61,739 bases of DNA from positions 203,071 through 264,809 of the forward strand of contig BFEA01000529.1 in the NCBI GenBank assembly GCA_003427395.1, given 5' to 3'. This document shows, piece by piece, positions 30,270-42,339 of this stretch. The position numbers and the translations under genes are program-made. The notes under the pieces are model-generated. The model made no database searches. It had not been told where the DNA came from and worked only from the letters and a program-made list of their open reading frames with translations. Numbering within the stretch: the first letter of the stretch is position 1; each line of letters opens with the position of its first letter. Source of the stretch: Chara braunii (lineage: Eukaryota; Streptophyta; Charophyceae; Charales; Characeae).

Positions 30270-33000
30270 TAGAAAGACCGGCCTAAGCACCAAGGACTAA
30301 TCTATGGCAACAGGGTCTAAACTATAACATCGAGGCTCGACAAGAAACTACAATAGGACCTACGACACCACCGACAAAACCCGATCATGCCAAGACCAAC
30401 CACCATTCAAGGACCTTTTAGAGCACCAAAGACAAGCTTCAAGCTTAAAAAAACTAGTCATAAAGAGAAAACAAAACTGCAAGGACATGGCTACAGCACA
30501 ACCAACCTAAACTCAGGCCCCGGAGCCAGACCCAAATCTAAACTAGCGCTCGAAACCAGCACTACAATACACAACATTGATATCGACACAAACAAACCAT
30601 GAGATGACACGACCAGAAAGGAGAACCAACCTAACCAAAAGCCGACCTCAAAAACTAAAAAATTGATAGGAAACAACAAAAGATCAGACATAGTGGTACA
30701 AGCTCGACTTACATTCCGAAGGAGCAGCCTAAGCATTAAGGATCAAGCCTTAAAATCAAGGAATCAGTCCTATGGAAGCAAAAGTCATCCTGCAGCGTCA
30801 AGAGTCGTGCCAAAAAAACAGAATACGAGCCTTAAACATCAAAGTCAAGACACTAATCCAATACTCGTGCATGAATGACCATCTTCGAGCACCAAGGACA
30901 AACTCTATGCCTCAAAGCCAGGTGCAAAAATTGAAAATTCAAGGGTTATACAGTCGATGGACCAAAAAACTGCGGAAATGGTAAGGACCTAGGACCCCAA
31001 GTTACAAGGACGACGTCGTGAGCAATACGTAAAGTCCAACAACACACTGAATATTGCTTACATTAACACAAAGAAACCATAGACTAAAACCTCAACGAAA
31101 AGGACAATCCTAACCACTAAGAACCTCGACCTCTAACTCGATTGTCTAAACCATTCCTCGCAGACCAACAACATATTTCACACCAGTCAAATCATCATAA
31201 AGAATTATGGGACGACAAGACAACTAAGGAAGATTAGCCGAGCCACCGAGAACGGACATTAATACTGGAGGATTCACTTGAGGGTCCAGATAGAGTAGCA
31301 AAGGATTCATTTAGATTCTGCAGACCAGGCCTCCTGTGCACGAACAATCGATTCAAAAAATCGAAGGACCGGACTCATGACAACATGAACCGACCCATTG
31401 TGTACAAGGCCCGACCAAAACAACAAGACTAAGGCTGCCCAAAACACCGAAGATAGATCACTAATCCAAGGAATAGCCCTGAGCAATGAAGGATCAACCA
31501 TCATCCCAAGGATCATACCAAATCACAAAAAGTCGCCACAATGATCAATACTTTGAAAAACAAGGCCCAGAAACTTAAAAAACAAGTCTTAGACTTTAAG
31601 GATAAGGCCACACCACGAACACCAAGAATCTAGATCTCACACTACAAGGACGGGGTGATAATCGGCGCTCAAAGATCAACAACACACTGAACGACGCTTA
31701 GATTAACACAAAGATACCATGAGGCAAAAACAACATCAAGGAAGATAATCCTAACCACGAAGAATCAGGGATTGAAAACCCTACCAAAGTCTAAACCAAC
31801 ACCCGACATCCAGTTCCACATTCCACATCTCTCAAATTCTCACAGACAACTAATGTACTGAAAAAAACGAGCAAAGGACAAGCGTAAAAACTCAAAGACT
31901 ACATAAAAAAAAACGAAAATAAGGCCAACAGGTTCCAAGGACAAAGCCAAAGCATGACCATCCAAGACATAGGCCCCGCGCGACAAAAACAAAAACTGAA
32001 CCAACACTCAAGAATCAGCACAGTCTACACGAGACTCGAATCAATAGAAAGAAACCATGTTATCTCATGAGCAACGAGTAAAAGCCTAACCAACAAGAAC
32101 CAATATACATACTGAAAGACTGACCTTAACCAACAAGGGACCAGGCAAAGGGTCCAAGGACCCACTCAGATTCTGAGGGTTAGACTAAGCATGAAGCAAC
32201 CCGCTTTAACACTGAAGGACCAAACCGATGACAATAATAATCGGCATGGAATGTCGAGGGTCAAGCTAAAACAGCAAGAATTTTGCCTAAAACATCAAGG
32301 ACCAACCCAAAACACTGAAGGGTTTGAAATGTCGAGGGTCAAGCTAAAACAGCAAGAATTTGGCCTGAAATACCAAGGATTAGCACTAGGACTCATAACT
32401 AGGTCCAAAAACTTCAAACCAGACCCGACACTCTAACGATTATGCCAAATCATAACTAGGCATAACCTAAGCCCATAATTGCGAGGACCATGTCAAAAAC
32501 AGCGCTTGAGGACTAGCACCACACTAAACAATACTCAAGTCAATGCAAAGAAACCATGGAACAAAATCATGGGCAACGAGGACTAACCTAACCACAAAGA
32601 CATGACAAAAATATTGTACGATTGACCTACATTAACGGTAGACAAGAAAGGATGATGATGAACCAAATGAACTTTACAAGGATCAGTCGAAGAGTCAAGA
32701 ACTGAGTCTAAACATAAAAGGACCAGGTCTGTGGCAGTAAGGACCAACCTACAATATTGAGGGTCCTGCAAAAGCAACAAGGATAAGGCTTAAAATACGA
32801 AGGACCAACCACTATTCTAAGAACCACGTCAACACTTAAGGAGGACCAAACACCATTCTTATGACCATGGTAAAACACCCTGGGGGTCTCTACGAGTTAA
32901 AGACGAGGTCCAAAGACAAAAAAATAGGTCCCAGACATTAAGGACCGAAGCATGGCATAACCAATAAGTACCTATATGCCTTACAGCGAGAACCAACTCC
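30270..33000. repeat. degenerate minisatellite with about 21-bp period
   Basis: Words of the type CAAGGACCAACCCTAAAACA repeat for about 2.7 kb. The period is clearest at 32255-32380, where GTCGAGGGTCAAGCTAAAAC, GCAAGAATTTTGCCTAAAAC and TCAAGGACCAACCCAAAACA each begin a 21-bp unit. Units differ strongly, and longer groups of units also recur, so the array is old. It extends across the left border of the segmental duplication at 31199. Confidence 0.8.
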
Positions 33001-33155
33001 GGACCAGCACTAGAGGATCAACACCATGTTCATAAAAAGCTTAGGTTAAAGATGAGACATTCATAGCCGGAGTCGTCATATCACTCACCTTAAAACAACC
33101 AAAAAGTTATTGAAAAAACATTGCACGAACAACGGGCGGTACATTTTTCCTCGGG

Positions 33156-33460
33156 CTAGCCTACCTGAGTGGCGTAGGATCATTTGTCCGCCCACAGAAA
33201 TAAATAAATAAATAAATAAATTATTTTTTATTTGATTTTTACCGCTTTTACGTTAATTTCGGTAAGGAATTTCGATATGACCCTGATGCAAAAGTTGTTT
33301 TATTTATTTCTTCACAAAACATAGTTTTGGCGGATTTTTTGAAATTCTTTTTTTTTTCTTTTGAAACTTGGACTTTTTTTTTTGCTATGACATTACATCT
33401 TTGCATAGCCAGACCGCCTTGAAAAACAAGGTGACCCGGTCGACCCAGCAGGTGACCTGG
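33156..33460. mobile_element. hAT-like MITE, copy A of a duplicated insertion
   Basis: Left end CTAGCCTACCTGAGTGG, right end CAGCAGGTGACCTGG; the copy B version keeps CTAGG at the left and CCTAG at the right. In opposite orientation to the copy at 50122 it shares AAATTCCTTACCGAAATTAA and ATAGTTTT-type words. Flanks TCCTCGGG and ATCTCGAG agree at five of eight positions. Present in both segmental copies, so it predates the duplication. Confidence 0.65.
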
Positions 33461-34171
33461 ATCTCGAGAGCGAAAAACGCATAATAGAACTCACCCAAAA
33501 ACACCCTGCGAAGTTCACACCTCACACGCTTTCCTCTTACCACGCAACGTGCAGCCTTAAGCGCCTGCTCAAGTTTAACAACTCAATACGAAAAAATAAA
33601 GAAACCCACACACAAACAAGCTTTCACAATGTCTGCTCACACAAACAATCATGCAAGAGAGAAACCTGCAAAGTGGAAGTGTCATTAGAAAAGCATAAAA
33701 GTACGAAATTCAAAATGAGTTTTAAATTTCATTACTCAATGATAAGAGGTTGACCAACGTATGTTTTTTGGTCGAAGCATCACACCCAAAGATTCAAATA
33801 CAACTTATTAAAATAGTCAATGAAAATGTCAATGCACGAATTTCAAACAAGAGAAGATGACAAAAGAAGAGGGAAAAACAAAAAAGAAACCATTTATAGG
33901 ACAACTGTTTTCTAAGTAAAGACGACGACACTAACAAACAAAAAATAATAAATCATCAATATTTTGTTAATGTGCCTAAAATACTGTAATACACTTCTCC
34001 CTATCATCAGCTGAAAATCTTACAAAATTTTCATTTACGAAAGCTCCAGAAATATTTCAAGCAAATTCTGAAAGAAGAGTTCCATCAGATCGTCTATCTA
34101 ACGGTCCAACTACAAGTTAATTACTTCGCCGAAAATCACGGAAGACCATTCAGGTGCACCAACGTTCCCTT
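33461..34171. other. unassigned part of segmental copy A
   Basis: AT-rich, matching 39830-40532 in copy B. No domain or RNA is recognised. Confidence 0.5.
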
Positions 34172-34489
34172 CTAGCTACTCGACCAATTAGTGAAAGGCG
34201 GCTCCACAGTGACTTGCCATGAAAAAGAGGGATGGACAATATCTTCACAACACTCTAGTAATGCTGAGGCAACAATTTTAAAAACTTCGAATGCCTTTCT
34301 TTTCTGTTCGCCCTTTCCAAATGATTCGAGATAGAAACTTTGTTTCCTCAATGACCCTTTCATTCGAATATATTTCCCATCGCAATCGTACTCGGTAATG
34401 AGCTGAATCTTTATTGCTCGTCTACCGTTTATGTCTACGTCGTAAGTTACTCTCTCTTCTTTTCCACCATCTTCACGATATTGTGGCAT
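34172..34489 (-). CDS. unrecognised ORF, 105 codons, with paralogue in copy B
   Basis: I do not recognise the family. The product is mixed charged and hydrophobic, with YDVDINGRRAIKIQL, GKYIRMKGSLRKQSFYLESF and a C-terminal ECCEDIVHPSFSWQVTV. The same frame is open in the second segment copy (40533-40883). About 17 of 105 residues differ, and most of the roughly two dozen base changes alter the protein, so there is no sign of selection to keep it. It may be an exon or remnant that happened to stay open after duplication. Confidence 0.3.
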   Translation of the reverse strand: MPQYREDGGKEERVTYDVDINGRRAIKIQLITEYDCDGKYIRMKGSLRKQSFYLESFGKGEQKRKAFEVFKIVASALLECCEDIVHPSFSWQVTVEPPFTNWSSS

Positions 34490-35350
34490 ATGCCGAAAAA
34501 AATCCTCCCAAATGCCATCACTCTCCCCCCAACGCTTGTAGAGCTAAAAGCGACAAGTTTTGCAGTTGTCGTTATTCTTGCCATTGTAAAATTTCCCCCC
34601 TCAACCCAATGAAGTAACGATGGTTACCTCTCCCACGCTCCGAAGAACCTCTCTTGTTCGAAAGAGTTCTACTCTAAAAAAATCAAAAATCAACCTATTG
34701 TCTTCGTGCACCTCCTTAAAGTTATTTTTACAAAGCGAAATGAAACAATCTTTCAATGTTTTGACATTGCTCCTAGCTCATAACCGTGTGGGATGAAAAA
34801 ACACTACTACCTTGTGACACTTATTAGCTCCCATTTAAAAAAAACTATCACTCGGCATATCGACACATGTCATTATCTCAAATATTTGTTATATTTCGAT
34901 TATGTTTTGGACAGTCTATAACTTTTAAAGGAGTATTGCGAAATGAAGTTTCTTCTACACTACACAATTTTGCATATAAAAATTTAAAAATTTTAAAAAT
35001 TTTTATACGCACTGTTTGGGCTCACTACTATGTCGATTGAATGGTGTACACTGCAGACTTGATGTTACACTAGACGAGTATTACTACAGCGATGAACCCT
35101 ATCCAAACTACTATTTGAGTTAGATTGTACAGTATGAACTTAATGCATATACTATTTGGTAAAATTGATACCCTCGTCTACTTCCTTGAAACATCTTTTC
35201 ACTTCGTGGGATGAAAAAACACAACTACCTTATGATACTTATTGACTCTCCTTCTCAAAAAACTACTACGCGATTGGTCTTCCTCACTTATCATTATCCC
35301 AAATATTAGTCATATTTTGATTTTATTTTGGACAGCCTATAGTTTTTTAA
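34490..35350. other. unassigned part of segmental copy A with an internal repeat
   Basis: GGGATGAAAAAACACTACTACCTTGTGACA-type text near 34791 returns near 35208, and ACTACTATGTCGATTGA near 35025 returns at 35985, so two related stretches of several hundred bases follow each other. No coding region is supported. Confidence 0.6.
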
Positions 35351-35897
35351 CTAGGTAGCATGGGTTACCTGGCCGGATAATCTGGTCAAATTATCAAGCC
35401 AGATGATCGGGGGGGGGGGATCATCCGGAAATCCGGATGATTAAAAAAAATGCCTAAAAAAAGCGAAAAAAAAAAGTAAAAAAAATGTGAAATTGCGCAT
35501 GCAAAATACAATAAAACTACGTTCCTATTTCATGAAAAGCTTGGTGTAGTCTGGAAGGGTTCAAAGGGGATAAGATAGGGAATAAAAGAGTTTAGGGGGG
35601 GGATGCTTAATTCATTCTATAATTTTTTATCTAAATATTATTTTCTTGTTCTGTTTTATTTTTTATCTTCATATCTGTTGAGTAATCACAGATGGCCTCA
35701 AGCCAAAAGTTGTTCATATCATTGATATGAACAACATAATTTGTTTCTATAGTTTTTTGAATTTTTTTTGTTTCGGTAAAAATGACATATTTTGCGCAGG
35801 GCCGGATTTTCCATATCTGGAATTAATCCGGAAATTTCATCCGGATTGAAAATTCCGGATAAAATTGGTCTGCCGGATATTCGGATTTGCTACTCAG
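35351..35897. mobile_element. hAT-like MITE inserted after the segmental duplication
   Basis: Starts CTAGGTAGCATGGGTTACCT and ends TTTGCTACTCAG, inverted repeats at the outer nine bases with two mismatches. It is flanked by exact 8-bp duplications TTTTTTAA (35343-35350 and 35898-35905). The matching place in copy B (41707-41714) has TTTTTTAA once and no insertion, so the borders are certain. The interior has CCGGAT-rich ends and a perfect hairpin (35709-35735: GTTGTTCATATC, three-base loop, GATATGAACAAC). No coding capacity. Confidence 0.9.
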
Positions 35898-35905
35898 TTT
35901 TTTAA

Positions 35906-36534
35906 GGAGTGTTTCGAAAATGATTTTGCCTCTGTACTCTACAATTTTGTATAAAGATTTTTGTATACACTTTTGTTTCGGGCCACTACTATGTCGATTG
36001 AGTGCTGTAAAATGCAGACTTGAAAAATATGTGTATTACTACAGCAATAAGTTTCATCTAAGATAGTATCTGAGTTCAATTATACCATATGAACAAAATG
36101 CATGTACTATTTGGTCAAATCGAGACCCTCATTTACTTAAAGATGTTTTTTCACTATCGATCCCTGCGAATAAATCATGATGGTTACTTGCTTAAGACGT
36201 TTTTTCGCTACTAGTTACAAACTCTTATCTGCCCGAGACGTATTTTCGCTTCTTGTTACAAACTCATGTCTGTGCAAGGGCTTCTCTACACAGACCTTTT
36301 GGTTGGCGCCGCCAACCATTTTGCTCCGGTAAACCAACCGCTGAAACTTGCAGAGCAAAACTGCATCAGAAAATAACAACTGAGAAAAAAATCCTTGGCT
36401 GAACCTAAACGTAAGCGTAACTGCAAGTTTGTTCTGGCCCAATCTCCACACCAAGTTTATTCCCCCGTCCTTAACCTCATCTCATAATATGCTTCTGAAA
36501 CCTTTATTAGGTGAGTACTAAACCTAGTTCATGA
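35906..36534. other. unassigned part of segmental copy A
   Basis: Matches 41715-42339 in copy B. Contains GGTTGGCGCCGCCAACC at 36299-36315. The 79-codon minus-strand frame here is interrupted differently in copy B and is not supported. Confidence 0.5.
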
Positions 36535-37582
36535 CCAGTAGCGAGTGGAGTGGCCTAGAGAACGGCGAATGTAGTAGAGACTTGCGAGTACAGTAGAGTA
36601 AAGAGTAACGAGTACACTAGAGCAGAGAGTAGCTAATACACTAAAGAAGAGAATAGCTCGTACAATAGAGTCGAGAGTAGCAAGTAGAGTACAATGGAGA
36701 GTGACGAGCAAAGTACAGCGGAGAAGGGCGAGTAGAGTATGGAGAGTAGAGTTGAAAGATTCGGGTAGAGCAAAGCGTAGCGAGTAGAGAGTGGTGAGTA
36801 CAGTATAGAGAGTATTGTCCAAAGAGAGGGTAGAGTAGAGAGTGAAGTAGAGTAGCCTATGACTAGGGAGAAGTGGAATAGAGAGTACAGTACTCTTTCT
36901 TTGCTCTACTTTGTATATTCTACTTGCTACTCTGTACTCTGCTTTACTCTCCTTTTCTCTCTATACTCTACTTGCTACTCTCTACTGACCTCGTATACTT
37001 TCTCCTCTATTGTAGGATAGCTAGCATAGTCTGCTCTACTCTGCTCTACTTGCTACTCTACACTCTACTCGCGAGTAGAGTGAAAAATACAGTACTCTTT
37101 CCTATTCTCTACTCTACTCTAACTCTACTCGAGACTCTCTACTCTACTCTACTTTACTCGAGACTCTCTACTCTACTCTACTCGATACTTTCTACTATAG
37201 TCTATTTGATATTCTCTGCTTTACTCAACTTGATATTTTATACTCTACTCTATTCGTTACTCTACACTCTACTCTACTCTACACTATTCCCCTCTACTCT
37301 CGATATTGTACTAAATACTCTTTTTACTCTACTCTACTCATGCATATACATGAGAGAGTAAAGTACTCGACTCTGCTCCTCATTACTCTCTAAACTCTCC
37401 TTGCTACTATACTCGACTAGCGACTCTCTACTTTACTCGCTACTCTCTATTTTTATCTGCTCGCTACTCTCTACTTTACTCCTCTTCATTCTCTATCACG
37501 TACTTGCTACTCTACTCTATTATCTACTCTCTACTCTACTCTCTACTCTCTATTCGCTACTCTCTACTCACTACTCACTCTG
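36535..37582. repeat. CTACT-type array in two opposing arms, copy A
   Basis: From about 36535 to 36885 the plus strand is AGTAGAG/GAGTAG text; from about 36890 to 37580 it is CTCTACT/TACTCG text. The arms are thus inverted copies of one degenerate 5-bp repeat (CTACT, with CTACTCGCTACTCTCTACTC words), and the switch point lies at GAGAGTACAGTACTCTTTCT (about 36873). Long Leu/Tyr/Ser-Thr frames over the right arm come from the repeat. Confidence 0.88.
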
Positions 37583-39538
37583 AAAGAATTATGGGACGAC
37601 AAGACAACCAAGGAAGATTAGCCGAGCCACCGAGAACAAACATTAATACTGGAGGATTCACTTGAGGGTCCAGATAGAGTAGCAAAGGATTCATTTAGAT
37701 TCTGCAGATCAGGCCTCTTGTGTACGAACAATCGATTTCAAAAATCGAAGGACCGGACTCATGACAACATGAACTGACCCATTGTGTACAAGGCCCGACC
37801 AAAACAGCAAGACTAAGGCTGCCCAAAACATCGAAGATAGATCACTAATCCAAGGAATAGCCCTGAGCAATGAAGGATCAACCATCATCCTAAGGATAAT
37901 ACCAAATCACAAAAAGTCGCCACAATGATCAATACTTCGAAAAACAAGACCCAGAAACTAAAAAAACAAGTCTTAGACTCTAAGGATAAGGCCACACCAC
38001 GAACAGTAAGAATCTAGATCTCTCACTACAAGGACGGAGTGATAACCGGCGCTCAAAGATCAACAATACACTGAATGATGCTTAGATTAACACAAAGATA
38101 CCATGAGGCAAAAACAACATCAAAGAAGATAATCCTAACCACGAAGAACCTGGGATTGAAAACGCTACCAAAGCCTAAACCAACACCCGACATCCAGTTC
38201 CACATTACACATCTCTCAAATCCTCACAGACAACTAATATACTGAAAAAAACGAGCAAAGGACAAGCGTAAAAACTCAAAGACTACATAAAAAAAAACGA
38301 AAATAAGGCCAACAAGTTCCAAGGACAAAGCCAAAGCACAACCGACCAAGACATAGGCCCCGCGCGACAAAGACCAAAACTGAACCAACATTCACGAATC
38401 AGCACAGTGTACACGAGACTCGAATCAATAGAAATAAACCATGCTATCTAATGAGCAACGAGTAAAAGCCTAACCAACAAGAACTAATATACATACGGGC
38501 AGACTGATCTAACCAACAAGGGACCAGGCAAAGGGCCCAAGGACCCACTTAGATTCTGAGGGTCAGACTAAGCATGATGCAACCCGCTTTAACACTGAAG
38601 GACCAAGCCAATGACAATAATAATCGGCGTGGAATAACGAGGGTCAAGCTAAAACAGCAAGAATTTTGCCTAAAACACCAAGGACCAACCAAAAATACTA
38701 AAGGGCTTGGAATGTCGAGGGTCAAGCTAAAATAGCAAGAATTTGGCCTGAAACACCAAGGACTAACATTAGGACTCATAACCAGGTCCAAAAACTTCAA
38801 ACCAGACCCGACACTCTAACGATTATGCCAAATCATAACTAGGCATAACGTAAGCCCATAATTGCGAGGACCATGTAAAAACCAGCACTTGAGGACTAGC
38901 ACCACACTAAACAATACTCAAGTCAATGCAAAGAAACCATGGAACAAAATCATGGGCAACGAGGACTAACCTAACCACAAAGACATGACACAAATATTGT
39001 ACGATTGACCTACATTAATGGTAGACAAGAAAGGATGGCGACGGACCAAATGAACTTTACAAGGATCAGTCGAAGAGCCAAGAACTGAGCCTAAACATAA
39101 AAGGGCCAGGTCTGTGGCAGTAAGGACCAACCTACAATATTGAGGGTCCTCCAAAAGCAACAAGGATTGGGCTTGAAATACAAAGGACCAACCACTATTC
39201 TAAGAACGACGTCAACACTTAAGGAGGACCGAACACCATTCTTATAACCATGGTAAAACACCCTGGGGGGCTCTACGAGTCAAAGACTAGGTCCAAAGAC
39301 GAAAAAACAGGCCCCAGACATTAAGGACCGAAACATGGCATAACCAATAAGTACCAATATGCCTTACAGCGAGAACCAAGTCCGGACCAGCACTAGAGGA
39401 TCAACACCATGTTTATAAAAACCTTAGGTCAAAGATGAGACATTCATAGTCGGAGTCGTCATATCACTCACCTTAAAACAACCAAAAAGTTATTGAAAAA
39501 ACATTGTACGATCAACGGGCGGTACATTTTTCGTCCGG

Positions 39539-39829
39539 CTAGGCTACCTGAGTGGTGTAAGATCACTTGCCCGCCCACGAAAATAAATAAATAAATAAAT
39601 CATTTTTTATTTGATTTTTACGTTAATTTCGGTAAGAAATTTCGATATGACCCTGATGCAAAAGTTGTTTTATTTATTTCTCCACAAAACATAGTTTTTG
39701 TGAATTTTTTTGAATTCTTTTTCTTTTTTCTGAAACGTGGACTTTTTTTTTTGCTAGGCTTTTACATCTTTGCACAGTCAGACCGCCTTCGAAAACAAGA
39801 TGACCCGGTCGGCCCGGCAGATGACCTAG
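39539..39829. mobile_element. hAT-like MITE, copy B of a duplicated insertion
   Basis: Starts CTAGGCTACCTGAGTGG and ends GCAGATGACCTAG, whose reverse complement CTAGGTCATCTGC pairs with the start. Corresponds to 33156-33460 in copy A. No target duplication is readable (TCCGG-side flank against ATCTAAAA). Confidence 0.65.
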
Positions 39830-40532
39830 ATCTAAAAACGCATAATAGTATTCCCCCGAAAACACCCTCCGAAGTTCACACCTCACACGTTTTCCTCTTA
39901 CCACGCAACGTGCATACTTAAGCGTCTGCTCAAGTTTAACAACTAAATACGAAAAAATAAAGAAACCCACACACAAACAAGTTTTCACAATGCCTGCTCA
40001 CACAAACAATCATGCAAGAGAGAAACCTGCAAAGTGGAAGTGTCATTAGAAAAACATAAAAGTACGAAATTCAAAATGAGTTTTAAATTTAATTACTCAA
40101 TGATAAGAGGTTGACCAACGTATGTTTTTGGGTCGAAGCATCACCCCCAAAGATTCAAATACAACTCATTAAAATAGTCAATGAAAATGTCAATGCACGA
40201 ATTTCAAACAAGAGGAGAAGGCAAAAGAAGAGGGGAAAACAAAAAGGATACCATTTATAGGACAACTGTTTCCTAAGTAAAAACGACGACAATAACAAAC
40301 AAAAAATAATAAATCATCAATATTTTGTTTATTTGCCTAAAATACTGTAATACACTTCTCCATATCATTAGCTGAAAATCTTACAAAATTTTTATTTACG
40401 AAAGCTCCATAAATATTTCAAGCAAATTCTGAAAGAGGAGTTCTATCAGATCGTCTATCTAACGGTCCAACTACAAGTTAATTACTTCGTCGAAAATCAC
40501 GGAAGACCATTCAGGTGCACCAACGTTCCCTT
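39830..40532. other. unassigned part of segmental copy B
   Basis: Paralogue of 33461-34171; no feature recognised. Confidence 0.5.
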
Positions 40533-40883
40533 CTAGCTACTCGACCGATTAGTGAAAGGCGGCCCCACAGTGACTTGCCATGAAAAAGAGGGATGGACAA
40601 TATCTTCACAACACTCTAGTAGTGTTGAGGCAACAATTTTGAAAACTTGCAATGTCTTTCTTCTCTGCTCGCCTTCCCCAAATGCTTCGAGATAGAAACA
40701 TTGTTTCCTCAATGACCCTGTCATTCGAATATATTTCCCATCGCAAACGTACTCGGTAGTGAACTGAATCTTTATTGCTCGTCTACCGTTTATGTCCACA
40801 TCGTAAGCTACTCTCTCTTCTCTTCCACCATTTTCACGATATTGTGGCATATGCCGAGAAAATCTCCTCTCAAATGCCATCAC
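40533..40883 (-). CDS. unrecognised ORF, 116 codons, paralogue of 34172-34489
   Basis: Same unknown product as in copy A, with an 11-residue longer N-terminus (MMAFERRFSRH before MPQYRENGG), because copy A has a frame change there. Internal blocks YDVDINGRRAIKIQ and ECCEDIVHPSFSWQVTV are shared exactly. No motif, signal peptide or membrane segment is evident. Confidence 0.3.
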   Translation of the reverse strand: MMAFERRFSRHMPQYRENGGREERVAYDVDINGRRAIKIQFTTEYVCDGKYIRMTGSLRKQCFYLEAFGEGEQRRKTLQVFKIVASTLLECCEDIVHPSFSWQVTVGPPFTNRSSS

Positions 40884-42339
40884 CCTCTCTCAAACGCTTA
40901 TAGAGCTAAAAGCGACAAGTTCTGTTGTTGTCGTTATTCTTGCCATTGTAAAATTCCCCCCCTCAACCCAATGAAGTAATGATGGTTACCTCTCTCGCAC
41001 TCCGAAGACCCTCCCTTGTTCAAAAGAGCTCTACGCTAAAAAAATCAAAAATCAACCTATTGTCTTCGTGCGCCTCCTTAAAGCTACTTATACTAAGCGA
41101 AATGAAACAGTCTTTCAATGTCTTGACATTGCTTCTAGCTCATAACCGTGTGGGATGAAAAAACACTACTACCTTGTGACACATATTAAGTCCCATTTTC
41201 AAAAAACTATCACTCGGCATATCAACACATGTCATTATCTCGCATATTAGTTATATTTCGATTATGTTTTGGACTGTCTATAACTTTTAAAGGAGTATTT
41301 CGAAATGGAGTTCTATCTACACTCTACAATTTTGTATACAAAAATTTAAAAATTAAAAAAAAAATTATACACACTTTTGTTTGGGCTCACTACTATGTCG
41401 ATTGAATGTTGTACACTGCAGACTTGATGTTATACTATATAAGTATTACTACAGAGGTGAACCCTATCTAAACTACTATTTGAGTTAGGTTATACTGTAT
41501 GAACTTAATGCATATACTATTTGGTAAAATTGATACCCTCGTCTACTTCCTTGAAACATCTTTTCACTGCGTGGGATGAAAAAACACAACTACTTTGTGA
41601 TACTTATTGACTCTCCTTCTCAAAAAACTACTACGCGATTGGTCTTCCTCACTATCATTATCCCAAATATTAGTCATATTTCGATTTTATTTCGGACAGC
41701 CTATACTTTTTTAAGGAGTGTTTCGAAAATAAATTTACCTCTGTACTCTACAATTTTGTATAAAGATTTTTATATAAACTTTTGTTTTGGGCCACTACTA
41801 TGTCGATTGAGTGCTATACAATGCAGACTTGAAAAAGACGCGTATTACTACAACAATGAGCGTCATCTAAGATAATATATGAGTGAAATTATACTATATG
41901 AACAAAATGCATGTACTATGTGGTCAAATCGAGACCCTCATTTACTTAAAGATGTTTTTTCACTATCGATCCAAACGAATAAATCATGATGGTTACTTAC
42001 TTGAGACGTTTTTTCGCTACTAGTTACAAACTTTTATCTGTCCGAGATATTTTTTCGCTTCTAGTTACAAACTCATGTCTTTGCAAGGGCTTCTCTACAC
42101 AGACATTTTGGTTGGCGCCGCCAACCATTTTGCTCCAGTAAACCAACCGCTAAAACTTGCAGAGCAAAACTGCATCGAAAAATAATAACCGAGAAAAAAA
42201 TCGTTGGCTGAACCTAAACGTAAGCCTAACTGCAAGTTTGTTTTGGCCCAATTTCTACACCAAGTCCAATCCCCCGTCCTTAACCTCATCTCATAATATG
42301 TTTCTGAAACCTTTATTACGTGAGTACTAAACCTAATTC
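40884..42339. other. unassigned part of segmental copy B, includes the empty insertion site
   Basis: Paralogue of 34490-36534 without the MITE. The empty site TTTTTTAA is at 41707-41714, and GGTTGGCGCCGCCAACC recurs at about 42109-42125. Confidence 0.6.

Larger units (their letters stand above)
31199..37582. repeat. segmental tandem duplication, copy A
   Basis: AAAGAATTATGGGACGACAA at 31199 recurs at 37583, and the next 5.8 kb can be followed line by line in both copies, with a constant offset of 6384 at the left. The offset falls to about 5809 after 35897, explained mainly by one 547-bp insertion plus its 8-bp duplication in copy A. Copies differ by scattered substitutions, a few per 60-base line. 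Contents: 21-bp minisatellite, small DNA transposon, an ORF at 34172-34489 and a CTACT array. Confidence 0.95.

Noticed and set aside
36924-37361. 145-codon Leu/Tyr/Ser-rich frame that looks like a membrane protein
   Set aside because: It is the translation of the CTACT array; a similar frame appears in copy B for the same reason.
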